Notes: generated from the letters alone by a model not told the origin. A DNA stretch of 64,000 bases from Propionibacteriaceae bacterium (GCA_031271975.1 JAISUR010000027.1:1-64000), one strand, 5' to 3'. Shown: positions 1-9,116, counted from the stretch's first letter. Program-made: numbers and translations.

Positions 1-103
1 AACTTGTCCGGGATGACGGGAAAGGGAGCCTGGTGGCAATCAGGGGTCCCCGCAAAGTACCGCAGCGAAGCGAGGACACTTTGTGGGGCTTGATTGGGAT
101 GAC
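1..103. repeat. Intergenic hairpin element, fragment and palindromic module
   Basis: The first 17 bases end in a half element (TGTCCGGGATGAC) and bases 31-103 carry the long-loop form of the palindromic module. Here CCCCGCAAAG and CTTTGTGGGG flank a loop built on ACCGCAGCGAAGCGAGGA. Bases 33-91 match, as reverse complement, most of 44110-44184. The element may continue to the left of the window. Confidence 0.8.
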
Positions 104-135
104 AAGGCCAAATAGATTGCGCGGCGAGAAGCAGG

Positions 136-171
136 GGAAGCCGAGCCCAGGGGTCTGCGGGCTCGGCTTCC
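136..171. terminator. 13-bp perfect hairpin, possible terminator
   Basis: GGAAGCCGAGCCC (136-148) pairs perfectly with GGGCTCGGCTTCC (159-171) across a 10-base loop. No run of T follows on either strand, so Rho-independent termination is possible but not shown. It lies downstream of the leftward MFS gene, about 195 bases past its stop. The sequence is unrelated to the neighbouring repeat family. Confidence 0.5.
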
Positions 172-365
172 GTTGCAGATCGGTGGTCCCACCTGGAGTA
201 GTGCAGCGCCAGCAGTACAACCGATCAATGCGAAGATCACATTAAGCAACGTTTTTCGGCTCCCGGCCCAGTTTTGCCAATAATGAGTAATACTGATTGC
301 CCAACTGCGTGCGAAAAACGCCGAACTGCGTAGTCAGAGCGGCATCAGCTAGTACAGGGCCGGCA
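172..365. other. Intergenic, no gene recognised
   Basis: Together with the repeat and hairpin to its left, this makes about 365 bases before the stop of the MFS gene with no convincing coding sequence. The short open frames here run across the repeat and the hairpin on both strands and resemble no known protein. Nothing further is seen. Confidence 0.6.
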
Positions 366-1739
366 TCAATCCAGGGACCTGCGTTCCTTCACTGGGAGTA
401 GCAAACCAGCACCAACTACGAGCAGCAAAGCTAGCCCGATAGCCGCCCAATGTTGGGCCGCCGCCTGTCCCCCGACGACTGCGGAGCCGATCGAGATGGT
501 GATCAACACCAGCAGGGGAGACAGGAACGAGACCGCGCGACCTGTCGTGGCATAGAGCCCGAAGATCTCTCCCGAGTGTCCTTCCGGGATGTTCCGGGCC
601 AAGAAGGAACGTCCCGCGGCCTGCGCCGGGCCGCAAACCGACGACGCGACCAAACCCACCACCCAAAACAGCAGATGGCCCTGGCCGGCGACGGCGGCAT
701 CGTAGCCGGCGTCGCCGTCGTGCAGGGCGAAGCCGGGCTGGTGGGCGAAGAAGATGACCAACTCGCTGACCACCAACGTGCCCAAACAGATCAAGATGAC
801 GATCTTGGGCCCGATCTTGTCGTCCAAGAGGCCGAACGCCATGGTGACCAGGCCGGCGATCAAGTTGGCGGCGGCGCCGAAGTAGATGATCTCCGTGGTC
901 GTGAATCCGTAGCTGGTGGCGGCGATGATGGCGCCGAAGCTGAACACGCCGGCCAAGCCGTCGCGGTAGACGGCGGAGGCGATCAGGAAGTAAACCGTGT
1001 GGCGCTGCGTTCCCCAAAGCCGCCTGATGGTGGCGAAGACCTGCTTGTAGGACTCCACCACACCCACGCGTGGCGCGGCGGCCAGCGGGGCCCGGTCCTT
1101 TACGCGCACGAAGATCGGGATGGTGAAAATCAGCGTCCACACGCCGCAGAGGACCATCGCCGCACGCACTCGCATGTCCGAGGTTTCGATCCCGAAAGGC
1201 GCCTGCTCGGGGAGGATGAAGACGACCAGGATGACCAGCAGGACGAGGATGCCCCCGATATAGCCCATACCCCACCCGAAGCCGGAAACCTTGCCGAAGT
1301 TCTTCTCGTCGGACACCCGGTCGATCAGGGCGTTGTAGTTGACGGACGCGATCTCCCCGATGATGGTCCCCAGCGTGAACAGAGCCAATCCGAGCAGCAA
1401 GTAGGCCGGGTCGGGGGCCACGAAGTACAGGGCGGCGGTGATGCCGGCTATCGCCCAGGTCATGAAACGCAAGTCGCGCACGGTGTGGCCGGTGCGGTCG
1501 CCCGACTGGCCGAGCACCGGCGCTAGCACCGCGATCACGACCGAGCCCACGATCGTGGCGATGGCCCACGCCCGAGACGGCCAGTTGGGGTCGCCGTCGC
1601 CCGCGAACGCGGAGCCGGTCAGATAGACGGCGAAGACGAAGGTGGTGACGACTGTGTAATAAGGCTGTGTCCCCCAGTCCCAAAGGGCCCAGGCGAATAC
1701 GCCGCGCTTCTTGGCGGTAGGTGCCGTTGTCTGACTCAT
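366..1739 (-). CDS. UMF1-type MFS transporter (Atg22-like)
   Basis: A 457-residue membrane protein with about 12 hydrophobic segments. Its N-terminus contains WALWDWGTQPYYTVV, the counterpart of the YDWANSAF-type signature at the start of the first helix in the UMF1/Atg22 branch of the major facilitator superfamily. The length is normal for that branch. The substrate is unknown; relatives are proposed to export amino acids or other small molecules. The start is an ATG preceded by AGGAGC at good spacing. It is transcribed away from the sigma-factor gene, with about 114 bases between the two starts, so the two could share a regulatory region. It appears to be a single-gene unit. Confidence 0.85.
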   Translation of the reverse strand: MSQTTAPTAKKRGVFAWALWDWGTQPYYTVVTTFVFAVYLTGSAFAGDGDPNWPSRAWAIATIVGSVVIAVLAPVLGQSGDRTGHTVRDLRFMTWAIAGITAALYFVAPDPAYLLLGLALFTLGTIIGEIASVNYNALIDRVSDEKNFGKVSGFGWGMGYIGGILVLLVILVVFILPEQAPFGIETSDMRVRAAMVLCGVWTLIFTIPIFVRVKDRAPLAAAPRVGVVESYKQVFATIRRLWGTQRHTVYFLIASAVYRDGLAGVFSFGAIIAATSYGFTTTEIIYFGAAANLIAGLVTMAFGLLDDKIGPKIVILICLGTLVVSELVIFFAHQPGFALHDGDAGYDAAVAGQGHLLFWVVGLVASSVCGPAQAAGRSFLARNIPEGHSGEIFGLYATTGRAVSFLSPLLVLITISIGSAVVGGQAAAQHWAAIGLALLLVVGAGLLLPVKERRSLD

Positions 1740-1853
1740 GGGCTGCTCCTGATCTAGGGGGCTGGCAACGAGAATACGCCAGTTGTTACCTCTTGCGCCG
1801 CTTGGGCGAGTTATGGACGAGCAAGGAATACTTGTTTCGTGAAAGAGGTGGCG

Positions 1854-2375
1854 ATGAGCGCTCTACCGCTTGAGGCCGAAGTGTCGGCGGAAACGCCCGA
1901 CGTGGTGGCGCGCTTCTCCGGCATGGTCTATTCCATAGCCCTCACCCACACCAAGTCGCGCGGCGACGCCGACGACGTCTTTCAAGAGGTATTCCTCACC
2001 TACCACCGCAAGCAGCCCGAGTGCGTCGACGACGAGCATCGCAAAGCGTGGCTGATCAAGACCACGCTGAACTGCGCGCGCCGCGCCGTCGCGGACTCGT
2101 GGCGCACGCGGGTGGTGCCGATCCGCCCAGCAGACATGGACATGCTGGCCGACACGGCGTTCACCTTCGCCACGGCAGAGCAGGACGCGATCTTCGCGGC
2201 GGTCAGCAAGCTCAGCGAGGTTTATCGCAGCGTCCTGCACTTGTTCTATTTCGAGGATCTGCCGATCGCCAAGATCGCCACACTGCTCGGCTTGGAACAA
2301 GGCGCGGTCAAAGTGCGGCTGAGCCGCGGACGGGCGCTGCTGCGCGAGCAACTAGGGGGTTACTTCGATGACTAA
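1854..2375 (+). CDS. ECF-type RNA polymerase sigma factor
   Basis: A 173-residue sigma-70 family protein. Region 2 contains DDVFQEVFLTYHR (residues 40-52), which binds core polymerase and the -10 element. Region 4 has a helix-turn-helix at about 136-160 (LPIAKIATLLGLEQGAVKVR) for -35 recognition. Regions 3 and 1.1 are absent, as in ECF factors. An in-frame GTG lies five codons upstream, but AAAGAGGT five bases before the ATG at 1854 favours that start. The gene overlaps the next one by 8 bases, so the two are translationally coupled. In ECF systems the coupled gene is usually the anti-sigma factor, which makes the propeller protein the likely regulator. Confidence 0.9.
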   Translation: MSALPLEAEVSAETPDVVARFSGMVYSIALTHTKSRGDADDVFQEVFLTYHRKQPECVDDEHRKAWLIKTTLNCARRAVADSWRTRVVPIRPADMDMLADTAFTFATAEQDAIFAAVSKLSEVYRSVLHLFYFEDLPIAKIATLLGLEQGAVKVRLSRGRALLREQLGGYFDD

Positions 2376-4350
2376 GGACATTTTCCGCGACATGGCGGAG
2401 CAGATGAAGCCCAGCGAAGAGTTGGTGGCCGGTTTGCTGGCCCGGCTGGATGAGCCCGAACAACCGGCCACCGTGCCTGCTCCCGCGCCCGCCCGTCCGC
2501 GGCTGACGTGGTTGACGGCCGCCGCCTGCCTGGTGGCCTGCGTCGGCTTGGTGGGCGTTACGTTCGGGCCGCTGCTGGTACCGCTGCGCGTGACCACCGA
2601 CCCATTGACGGTCCCGGGCGCGTACACCGTCGCCAGCTATTCCGAGCTGTACGGCAAAGTGTCCGCCGCAACCGCCTCCTACGGCTGCGACGGCGATCTC
2701 TGCTACGTGGCGGGCATGGGTGAAGCGGTCGCCGTCGACGACGGCAGCCAGCGGATCGAGGCGCCACTCCCCGCTACGGACACCGGAGGCATGACCAGCG
2801 CGGCCGAATCCGCCCAGAACTACTCCTCGCCCGGATCCGCCGGCTTCACCGGCACCAACGTCCAGGTGGATGAGATCGACGAGGGCGACATCGTCAAGAC
2901 GGACGGCAAGGCCATCTTCATCCTCTCCGGGACCGAGGTGGCCGTGGTGGCCCCGGACGGAGCCGACACCGGCAAGTTGGCCGAGTTCAACGTGGCGGCA
3001 AACGTGGGCAAGTCGGACAACTACTCGCCATCCGAAATGCTGCTGGCGGCAAACACTCTTGCCGTGGTGTTGCAGGGCTGGACGGACACCGACTCCCCGG
3101 CGGGCGCGATCACGCAATCGGAAACACTCGCCGCACTTTATGACGTGGCGGACCCGGCCCATCCCAAGCTCGTCAAGACGTTTGGGCAGAGCGGCTACTA
3201 CCAGTCGTCCCGGCTGAACGGCGGCATCTTGTATCTGGTCTCCGTCCACGACGTGTACCAGCCGGTCGAAGAACAACCGGAAACGTACGTGCCGCAGGGC
3301 AGCGAGGACGGCGAGACGGTCCTCTGCCCGGTCGGCGACATCGCGGTGACCCCGGCGCCCAGCAGTGCCGCCTACACCGTCATTTCGTCCACCGATGTCG
3401 CCGCGCGGGAGCGCATCGCGCTGAAGTCGGTGCTGGCAGGAGCCGGGACAGTGTACATGAGCGAGTCGAACCTCTACCTGGCTGGCGGGAATTCACACCT
3501 GGCCATCCCCGCCGACGCCGGTTCGCCCACGTCCGGCGGCCTCGGCTACTCGACCCACCTGGTGCGCGTCGAACTGGCCGACGGCGACCTCAACATCGCC
3601 GCCCAAGGCGACGTGGCCGGAAACCTGCTCAACCAGTTCGCCCTCGACGAATATGACGGCAACCTGCGCGTCGCCACCACCACCGAGACGGCTGCGACGC
3701 TGACCGTGCTGAACCTGCGGCTCAAGGAAGTAGGGAAGATCGGCGAACTGGTCAAAGACGAGCAGATCCGCTCAGTGCGTTTCGAGGGCCCAGTCGGCTA
3801 CATGGTGACATTCCGGCAGACCGATCCGCTGTTCGCGATCGACTTGTCGACGCCGAGCAAGCCGAAAGTGCTCAGCGCATTGCAGATACCGGGTTTCTCC
3901 AGCTATCTGCATCCGTGGGGCGAGGGCCAACTGCTGGGCTTGGGCTTCCAAGGCGACTACGAAGGGCTGACCAGCGGGCTAAAGCTGAGCATGTTCGACG
4001 TCTCGGACCCGCTCGACGTGACCGAGCAGGCCACCACGGAGATCGCCTTCGAAGGATCGGATGCCAGCTACGAACACCGTGCGATCTACGTCGATCTGGA
4101 GCGCGGTCTGATCGGATTCGACGTCTACGCCTACCATGGCCCGTACGGCAACGTGGTCAGGCACTTCCTGATCTACACCTACGCGGATGGGAAGTTCAAG
4201 CTGCGCGCCGACTTGGAGCCGGATGCGTCCGAGAGCGATTGGACATTTCGCGGTCTGCGCATCCAGGACAGCTTCTACCTGTGCCAGAACTCCCGGGTCA
4301 CCGTCTACGACGCGAACAGCTTCGACTTGCAGGCGACCGTCAAGCTGTGA
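2368..4350 (+). CDS. Membrane-anchored beta-propeller protein, candidate anti-sigma sensor
   Basis: A 660-residue protein of the Beta_propel family (PF09826 type). Residues 1-46 are cytoplasmic and end in a Pro/Ala linker. Residues 47-70 form one membrane helix, and the rest is outside. The family hallmark is at 164-180 (TNVQVDEIDEGDIVKTD), followed by repeated beta-propeller blades. Its start codon lies inside the end of the sigma-factor gene (ATGACTAA overlap). The short inner segment with DIFRDMAEQM and LVAGLLARLDE is the length of a minimal anti-sigma domain, but the zinc-binding HxxxCxxC motif of ZAS anti-sigma factors is absent. The membrane topology and family are well supported. The anti-sigma role is inferred from gene coupling. 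Confidence 0.85.
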   Translation: MTKDIFRDMAEQMKPSEELVAGLLARLDEPEQPATVPAPAPARPRLTWLTAAACLVACVGLVGVTFGPLLVPLRVTTDPLTVPGAYTVASYSELYGKVSAATASYGCDGDLCYVAGMGEAVAVDDGSQRIEAPLPATDTGGMTSAAESAQNYSSPGSAGFTGTNVQVDEIDEGDIVKTDGKAIFILSGTEVAVVAPDGADTGKLAEFNVAANVGKSDNYSPSEMLLAANTLAVVLQGWTDTDSPAGAITQSETLAALYDVADPAHPKLVKTFGQSGYYQSSRLNGGILYLVSVHDVYQPVEEQPETYVPQGSEDGETVLCPVGDIAVTPAPSSAAYTVISSTDVAARERIALKSVLAGAGTVYMSESNLYLAGGNSHLAIPADAGSPTSGGLGYSTHLVRVELADGDLNIAAQGDVAGNLLNQFALDEYDGNLRVATTTETAATLTVLNLRLKEVGKIGELVKDEQIRSVRFEGPVGYMVTFRQTDPLFAIDLSTPSKPKVLSALQIPGFSSYLHPWGEGQLLGLGFQGDYEGLTSGLKLSMFDVSDPLDVTEQATTEIAFEGSDASYEHRAIYVDLERGLIGFDVYAYHGPYGNVVRHFLIYTYADGKFKLRADLEPDASESDWTFRGLRIQDSFYLCQNSRVTVYDANSFDLQATVKL

Positions 4351-5331
4351 TCATTCCGAACGGCTGATCATCGACTCGCAAAGCGCTTCCAGCCCGCGCC
4401 GGGATTCCCCGTCGGGAAGCGCCGCCAGGTAGCCGCGGGCTGAGTCCGCGCGGCGCCGTACTTCGGCCTTGGCGGCGTCCATCGCCGGGTGGGCCCGTAG
4501 CAGCTCCAACACTTCGGTGAGGTCGGCGTGGCTCAGGTCGGAGCGCAGCAACTCCCGCAGCCGCGCGTGGGCCGGGTCGGTGGAGCGCAACGCCAGCAGC
4601 GTCGGGAGCGTTGGCACGCCGGCGCGCAGATCTGTGCCCGGTGTCTTGCCGGAAGTCTGGGAGGTGATGTCGATGATGTCGTCGCTGAGCTGGAAGACGA
4701 CGCCGATTTCTTCGCCGAAGGCGGCCAAAGCGTCCAACTGGGAAGGTTCGAGTCCGGCGACCATGCCGCCGAACACCGCCGAGGTGGCGATCAGGGAGCC
4801 GGTCTTGTCGGCGACGACTTGGAGGTAGTGCTCCAGCGGATCGGCGTCGCCCGGGCCGGTGGTCTCGGCGAGCTGGCCTTGGACCAGGCGGGCGAATGTC
4901 TTGGCTTGCAGGGCCACGTATTCGGTTCCCAGGCTGGCCACCACCGACGAGGCGCGCGCGAAGAGCAAGTCGCCGATGAGGATGGCGACCGAATTGCCCC
5001 ATTTCGCGTTCGCGCTCGGCACGGCGCGGCGCAACTCGGCGTCGTCCATGACGTCGTCGTGGTAGAGGCTGGCCACATGGGTCAACTCGACGACGAGCGC
5101 CGCTTTGGTGACGTCTTCGGGATCGGCGTTCCCCATGAGGGCCGCCACGACGACCAGCAACGGCCGGAAGCGCTTGCCGCCGGCGGAGATGATGTGCTGC
5201 GCGGCGCTAGTCGCAAAAGCGGTATCCGCCTCGGCCGCTTGGACCAACCGCCGCTCGATCTCGTCCAGCCGCTGGGATACGTCAGCGGTGAACGCGTCGG
5301 ACGCGCTGGGAATCAACGAATCAACAGCCAC
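4351..5331 (-). CDS. Polyprenyl diphosphate synthase (trans-isoprenyl, menaquinone side chain)
   Basis: A 326-residue class I trans-prenyltransferase, likely making the long isoprenoid diphosphate for the menaquinone tail. GGKRFRP (51-57) binds isopentenyl diphosphate. The first aspartate-rich motif DDVMD is at 92-96 and the second, DDIID, at 217-221; both are intact and bind Mg-diphosphate. Product length cannot be read with certainty. Heptaprenyl, octaprenyl or nonaprenyl is plausible because small residues precede the first motif. Its stop codon lies directly against the stop of the convergent propeller gene with no base between them. The link with the window's geranylgeranyl-reductase family gene and complex I is functional, through menaquinone, not operonic. 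Confidence 0.88.
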   Translation of the reverse strand: MAVDSLIPSASDAFTADVSQRLDEIERRLVQAAEADTAFATSAAQHIISAGGKRFRPLLVVVAALMGNADPEDVTKAALVVELTHVASLYHDDVMDDAELRRAVPSANAKWGNSVAILIGDLLFARASSVVASLGTEYVALQAKTFARLVQGQLAETTGPGDADPLEHYLQVVADKTGSLIATSAVFGGMVAGLEPSQLDALAAFGEEIGVVFQLSDDIIDITSQTSGKTPGTDLRAGVPTLPTLLALRSTDPAHARLRELLRSDLSHADLTEVLELLRAHPAMDAAKAEVRRRADSARGYLAALPDGESRRGLEALCESMISRSE

Positions 5332-5349
5332 GCCCGACAGCTTATCCCG

Positions 5350-6576
5350 CTATGACGCGTGCCCCGAAACTACCGTGTTCTTCGGCACGATCGTCAGGCC
5401 GTCTTCCACGGCAAACCCGCGCGCCCGGTCATATTCCTTGTCCACGCCCAACTCCACGCCTTCGGGCACAACGACGTTCTTGTCCAGGATGCAGTTGCGG
5501 ACCACGGAGTTCCGCCCGATGCGGCAGTTGTTGAAAATCACGGAATGCTCGATGCGGGCCCATTTGTCCACGAACACGTTGGGCGACAGCACCGAGTGTT
5601 CCACGTCCCCGCCGGAAATGATGCAGCCGGACGAGACGATGGATTCTTCCGCCGTGCCGCGCAGGATGAACTTGGCGCCCGGAGCTTGGGCTTGGGACGT
5701 CCAGATCGGCCACTTGCGGTTGTACAGATTGAACTCCGGATCCACCGAGATCAGATCCATGTGCGCCGCGTGGTAGGCGCCGATCGTTCCGACGTCCCGC
5801 CAATAGCCCCGGTCCCGCTCGGTGGCGCCAGCCACCTGATTGTCCGAGAAGTCGTAGACTTGCGCGTCCCCGGAGGCCACAAAACCAGGAATGATGTCCC
5901 CGCCCATGTCGTGCCGCGAGGTTTCCGAGGAAGAGTCGTCGTTGAGCGCGTTGACGAAAGCCGTGCGGGTGAACACATAGTTGCCCATCGACGCGAAGGA
6001 TTGGTCAGGCGCGTCGGGCAAGCCGGGCGGATCGGCGGGCTTCTCCAGGAATTGGCGGATCTTCTTGTCCGGCGCGGCGTCGATGATGCCGAAAGCCGAG
6101 GCCTCCGCGCGCGGCACCCTGATCCCCGCGACGGTGCAGTCCAGCCCGGACTCGATATGCGCCAACACCATTTGCTCCACGTCCATGCGGTAGATGTTGT
6201 CGGCCCCGAAGACGACGATGTAGTCGGGGTCTTCGTCGCGGACCAGGTTGAGGGACTGGTAGATGGCGTCCGCCGAGCCCTGGTACCACTGCTTGCCGGT
6301 GCGCTGCTGCGCCGGGACGGAAGTGACATAGGAGCCCAGCATCGTCGACATCCGCCACGCGACGGACACGTGCCGGTCGAGCGAATGCGACTTGTATTGC
6401 GTCAAGACGCAGATCTTCGTCAAGTCGGAGTTGACCAGATTGGATAAGACGAAATCGATGAGACGGTAGGTGCCACCGAAGGGAACGGCGGGCTTGGCCC
6501 GGTCAGCGGTCAACGGCATCAGCCGCTTGCCTTCGCCACCTGCCAAAACGATGGAAAGCACATGTGGACGGTCCAT
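5350..6576 (-). CDS. glgC: Glucose-1-phosphate adenylyltransferase
   Basis: A 408-residue ADP-glucose pyrophosphorylase: ATP plus glucose 1-phosphate gives ADP-glucose, the donor for alpha-glucan synthesis. The nucleotide-binding loop [13 protein letters not shown] (about 11-23) with AKPAVPFGG starts the nucleotidyltransferase domain. The C-terminal third is a left-handed beta-helix ([25 protein letters not shown]) typical of GlgC allosteric domains. The length is standard. It is divergent from the glycosyltransferase gene, with 98 bases between starts, matching the glgC/glgM pair of mycobacteria. A shared promoter region is likely, but no clear operator was found. Confidence 0.95.
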   Translation of the reverse strand: MDRPHVLSIVLAGGEGKRLMPLTADRAKPAVPFGGTYRLIDFVLSNLVNSDLTKICVLTQYKSHSLDRHVSVAWRMSTMLGSYVTSVPAQQRTGKQWYQGSADAIYQSLNLVRDEDPDYIVVFGADNIYRMDVEQMVLAHIESGLDCTVAGIRVPRAEASAFGIIDAAPDKKIRQFLEKPADPPGLPDAPDQSFASMGNYVFTRTAFVNALNDDSSSETSRHDMGGDIIPGFVASGDAQVYDFSDNQVAGATERDRGYWRDVGTIGAYHAAHMDLISVDPEFNLYNRKWPIWTSQAQAPGAKFILRGTAEESIVSSGCIISGGDVEHSVLSPNVFVDKWARIEHSVIFNNCRIGRNSVVRNCILDKNVVVPEGVELGVDKEYDRARGFAVEDGLTIVPKNTVVSGHAS

Positions 6577-6674
6577 GCTACGAACCTAGAGGTTTGGCGG
6601 CGCTGCCACAAGGAAACCGCGAAAATGAGATGTATAACCTCACCTGTGACTACGGAGTGTGACACGATCTGTGC

Positions 6675-7856
6675 ATGCGTGTTTCTATCCTGACCCGGGA
6701 ATACCCCCCATTCATTTACGGCGGCGCTGGCGTCCACGTCGGGCAGTTGGTCCCCCAGTTGCGCAAACTCGTCGAACACGTGGACGTGCAGGCGATGGGC
6801 GAGCCGCGCGAAGGCGCCACCGCGCATCCGGAGGATTTCCCGCCCGGCGCCAACCAGGCCATCCGCGTGCTGGGCACCGACGTGGCCATGGCCAACGCCA
6901 TCCCGGCTGACACGGACGTCATCCATTCGCACACCTGGTACGCCAACTTCGCGGGCTTGGTGGGCTCGAAATTCCTGGACGTGCCACACGTGGTCACCTC
7001 GCATTCGCTGGAGCCGCACCGCCCCTGGAAAGCCGAGCAATTGGGCGGCGGCTACCGGGTGTCGAGTTGGGCGGAGAAGACGGCCTTCCTGGACGCGGCG
7101 GCGGTGATCTCGGTCAGCGCGGGCATGCGCCAGGACGTGCTGGAGTCGTACAGCGAACTGGACCCGGAACGCGTGCATGTGGTGCGCAACGGCATCGACC
7201 CGGAGGAATTCAAACCCGACCCGGCCACCGACATCGTGGATTCGCTCGGGGTCGACTTGTCGCGGCCGCTGGTGGTGTTCGTGGGCCGGATCACCCGCCA
7301 GAAGGGCCTGGTGCACTTGGTGCGGGCGGCGCGGCTGTTCGACGAAAGCACCCAGGTGCTGCTGCTGGCCGGGGCGCCGGACACCCCGGAGATCGCCGCC
7401 GAGTTCGACACGGCCTTCCACGCGTTGGACCGGCAGGTGTTGTGGGTACAGGAGATGTTGCCGCGGGCGTCGGTGCGGCAAGTGCTGACGCATGCGACGG
7501 TGTTCGCCTGCCCGTCCATCTACGAGCCGCTGGGCATCGTGAACCTGGAGGCCATGGCCTGCGAGACGGCGGTGGTCGCCTCAGCCGTGGGCGGCATACC
7601 GGAAGTGGTCGTGGACGGCGAAACGGGGACACTGGTGCCCTACGATCCGGACCTGGCCGGCGACCCGGAATATGTGGCCGCGTTCGAAGCCCAGTTTGCC
7701 GCCGACATCAACGCGCTGACCCGCGATCCGGCACTGGCCAAGGCCTACGGCAAGGCGGGCCGGCAGCGCTGCATTGACGAGTTTTCGTGGGCGAAGATAG
7801 CCCAGGAGACCGTCGCCGTCTACGAGAAAGCGATCGCCTGGCATCGGGGCAGGTAG
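6675..7856 (+). CDS. glgM: ADP-glucose-dependent glycosyltransferase GlgM (GlgA-type, GT4)
   Basis: A 393-residue GT4 enzyme of the actinobacterial glycogen synthase group. The N-terminus TREYPPFIYGGAGVHV carries the donor-binding glycine-rich loop. VGRITRQKG (203-211) has the lysine that contacts the nucleotide sugar phosphate. The EX7E motif EPLGIVNLE is at 284-292. In mycobacteria the orthologue, also divergent from glgC, makes maltose 1-phosphate from ADP-glucose and glucose 1-phosphate for the GlgE pathway, and is often annotated glgA. Which of the two activities dominates here cannot be told from sequence. No glgE or branching enzyme lies in the window. Confidence 0.9.
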   Translation: MRVSILTREYPPFIYGGAGVHVGQLVPQLRKLVEHVDVQAMGEPREGATAHPEDFPPGANQAIRVLGTDVAMANAIPADTDVIHSHTWYANFAGLVGSKFLDVPHVVTSHSLEPHRPWKAEQLGGGYRVSSWAEKTAFLDAAAVISVSAGMRQDVLESYSELDPERVHVVRNGIDPEEFKPDPATDIVDSLGVDLSRPLVVFVGRITRQKGLVHLVRAARLFDESTQVLLLAGAPDTPEIAAEFDTAFHALDRQVLWVQEMLPRASVRQVLTHATVFACPSIYEPLGIVNLEAMACETAVVASAVGGIPEVVVDGETGTLVPYDPDLAGDPEYVAAFEAQFAADINALTRDPALAKAYGKAGRQRCIDEFSWAKIAQETVAVYEKAIAWHRGR

Positions 7857-7874
7857 GGAGACCCTCCAGGTGGA

Positions 7875-8063
7875 TTAGACGCGGGCGGCAGGTAGGGCCG
7901 CGACCACGGATTCCAGGGCTTCTTTCAACTCGGCCGCTTCTGCTGCGTTGAGCTCGATGACAAGACGCCCGCCACCTTCCGCGGGAATTCGCATCGCAAT
8001 GATGCGTCCTTCCTTGGCCACCTCTATAGGGCCGTCACCGGTTCGCGGTTTCATCGCTGCCAT
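7875..8063 (-). CDS. DUF3117 family small protein
   Basis: A 62-residue protein of the actinobacterial DUF3117 family (the Rv1211 type), of unknown function. The family core MKPRTGDGPIEVAKEGR is followed by a short beta/alpha segment rich in Ala and Glu. GGAGG six bases before the ATG at 8063 decides the start, which places 29 bases of overlap with the upstream DivIVA-domain gene. In mycobacteria the homologue also sits beside glgM. The position is conserved, but no role is established. Confidence 0.88.
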   Translation of the reverse strand: MAAMKPRTGDGPIEVAKEGRIIAMRIPAEGGGRLVIELNAAEAAELKEALESVVAALPAARV

Positions 8064-8385
8064 CGCATACCTCCGTTTGAACTGGTTCTATTATTCCAGA
8101 ACCAGCCCCCTCAGGCGAAAACGAGGGTGCCGCGAGAGCATCGGCGCTCTGGTCCAATTGCCACGCCACACGGTCCAAGAGTTCGTCGACTTGCTGCATG
8201 GAATAGCCCCGGAAAGTGACCGCGAAACGGGCCTCGCGGATGTCTTGGCCGCTCAGATCGCCGTCGGGGATGCGGGGCACGGGCGTGCTCGTCACGGTGC
8301 GCGGCAACTCGCCGAACCGACCGCTGGCCACAACCGCGCCGACGCCGAGCACGGCCACCGCAAGAATCCAGAGCATCCATTCCAT
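8035..8385 (-). CDS. Single-pass membrane protein with DivIVA domain
   Basis: A 116-residue protein. It starts with a membrane helix (MEWMLWILAVAVLGVGAVVA, 1-20) and then has a DivIVA-like segment, IREARFAVTFRGYSMQQVDE, that recurs in actinobacterial DivIVA-domain proteins (the Rv1209 type). The open frame extends 49 codons further upstream, but that extension lies inside the LOG gene and has no family similarity. The ATG at 8385 is therefore preferred; it begins 9 bases after the LOG stop. A role in cell-pole or wall growth is possible from the domain name alone and is not demonstrated. Confidence 0.82.
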   Translation of the reverse strand: MEWMLWILAVAVLGVGAVVASGRFGELPRTVTSTPVPRIPDGDLSGQDIREARFAVTFRGYSMQQVDELLDRVAWQLDQSADALAAPSFSPEGAGSGIIEPVQTEVCDGSDETANR

Positions 8386-8393
8386 GGCCGCCC

Positions 8394-9116
8394 CTATGTC
8401 CTGGCCAACGTGGTCACAACATCGACGGCCTCCTCCGGGTCGTCGGTCAGCCGCACCAGATCCAAGTCCTTCGCGGCGATGTAGCTGTCGCCCAGCATCT
8501 GCTCGCGCATCCAGCCAAGCAGGCCCGACCAAAACTCGGAGCCGAAGAGCACGATCGGGAAGGAGCGCACCTTCTGCGTCTGCACCAGCGTGAGCGCCTC
8601 GAACACTTCGTCGAACGTGCCGAACCCTCCGGGCATCACGACGAACCCGGACGAGTACTTCAAGAACATCACCTTGCGGGCAAAGAAGTAGCGGAAGTTG
8701 ATGCCCAGCGAGACGTATTCGTTCATCTGCTGCTCGAACGGCAGCTCGATTCCCAGCCCGACCGACACCCCGCCGGCCTGCAGCGCGCCCGAGTTGACCG
8801 CCTCCATGATGCCGGGGCCGCCGCCGGTGATGACGGCGAAGTCCTTCTCGGCAAGCCGGGTTCCGATAGTCTGCGCGGCCAGGTAGAGCGGATCCTCGCG
8901 CGGGGTGCGCGCCGAGCCGAACACACCGATAGCCGGGCCCAACTCGGCGAGCGTGCCGAAACCCTCCACGAACTCGGATTGGATGCGCATCGCCCGGAAC
9001 GGATCCGAATGCACCCAGGAGGCGTCGGCCTGCCGGGACAGCAGCCGCTCATCGTTGGTTGTCGGCTGCACTTGGTCGTAATCCCGAAAAGCGGGACCTT
9101 GGATGCGCTTGCTCAC
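8394..9116 (-). CDS. LOG family Rossmann-fold protein (TIGR00730)
   Basis: A 240-residue protein of the LOG family, whose characterised members hydrolyse nucleoside 5'-monophosphates such as cytokinin ribotides to the base and ribose 5-phosphate. The two family motifs are present: GGGPGIMEAVNSGA (98-111) and PGGFGTFDE (162-170), which contains the catalytic glutamate. The substrate in the cell is not known. It is the first gene of a probable three-gene unit with the DivIVA-domain and DUF3117 genes (gaps of 8 bases and an overlap). It lies next to dapE, as in mycobacterial genomes. Confidence 0.9.
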   Translation of the reverse strand: MSKRIQGPAFRDYDQVQPTTNDERLLSRQADASWVHSDPFRAMRIQSEFVEGFGTLAELGPAIGVFGSARTPREDPLYLAAQTIGTRLAEKDFAVITGGGPGIMEAVNSGALQAGGVSVGLGIELPFEQQMNEYVSLGINFRYFFARKVMFLKYSSGFVVMPGGFGTFDEVFEALTLVQTQKVRSFPIVLFGSEFWSGLLGWMREQMLGDSYIAAKDLDLVRLTDDPEEAVDVVTTLART

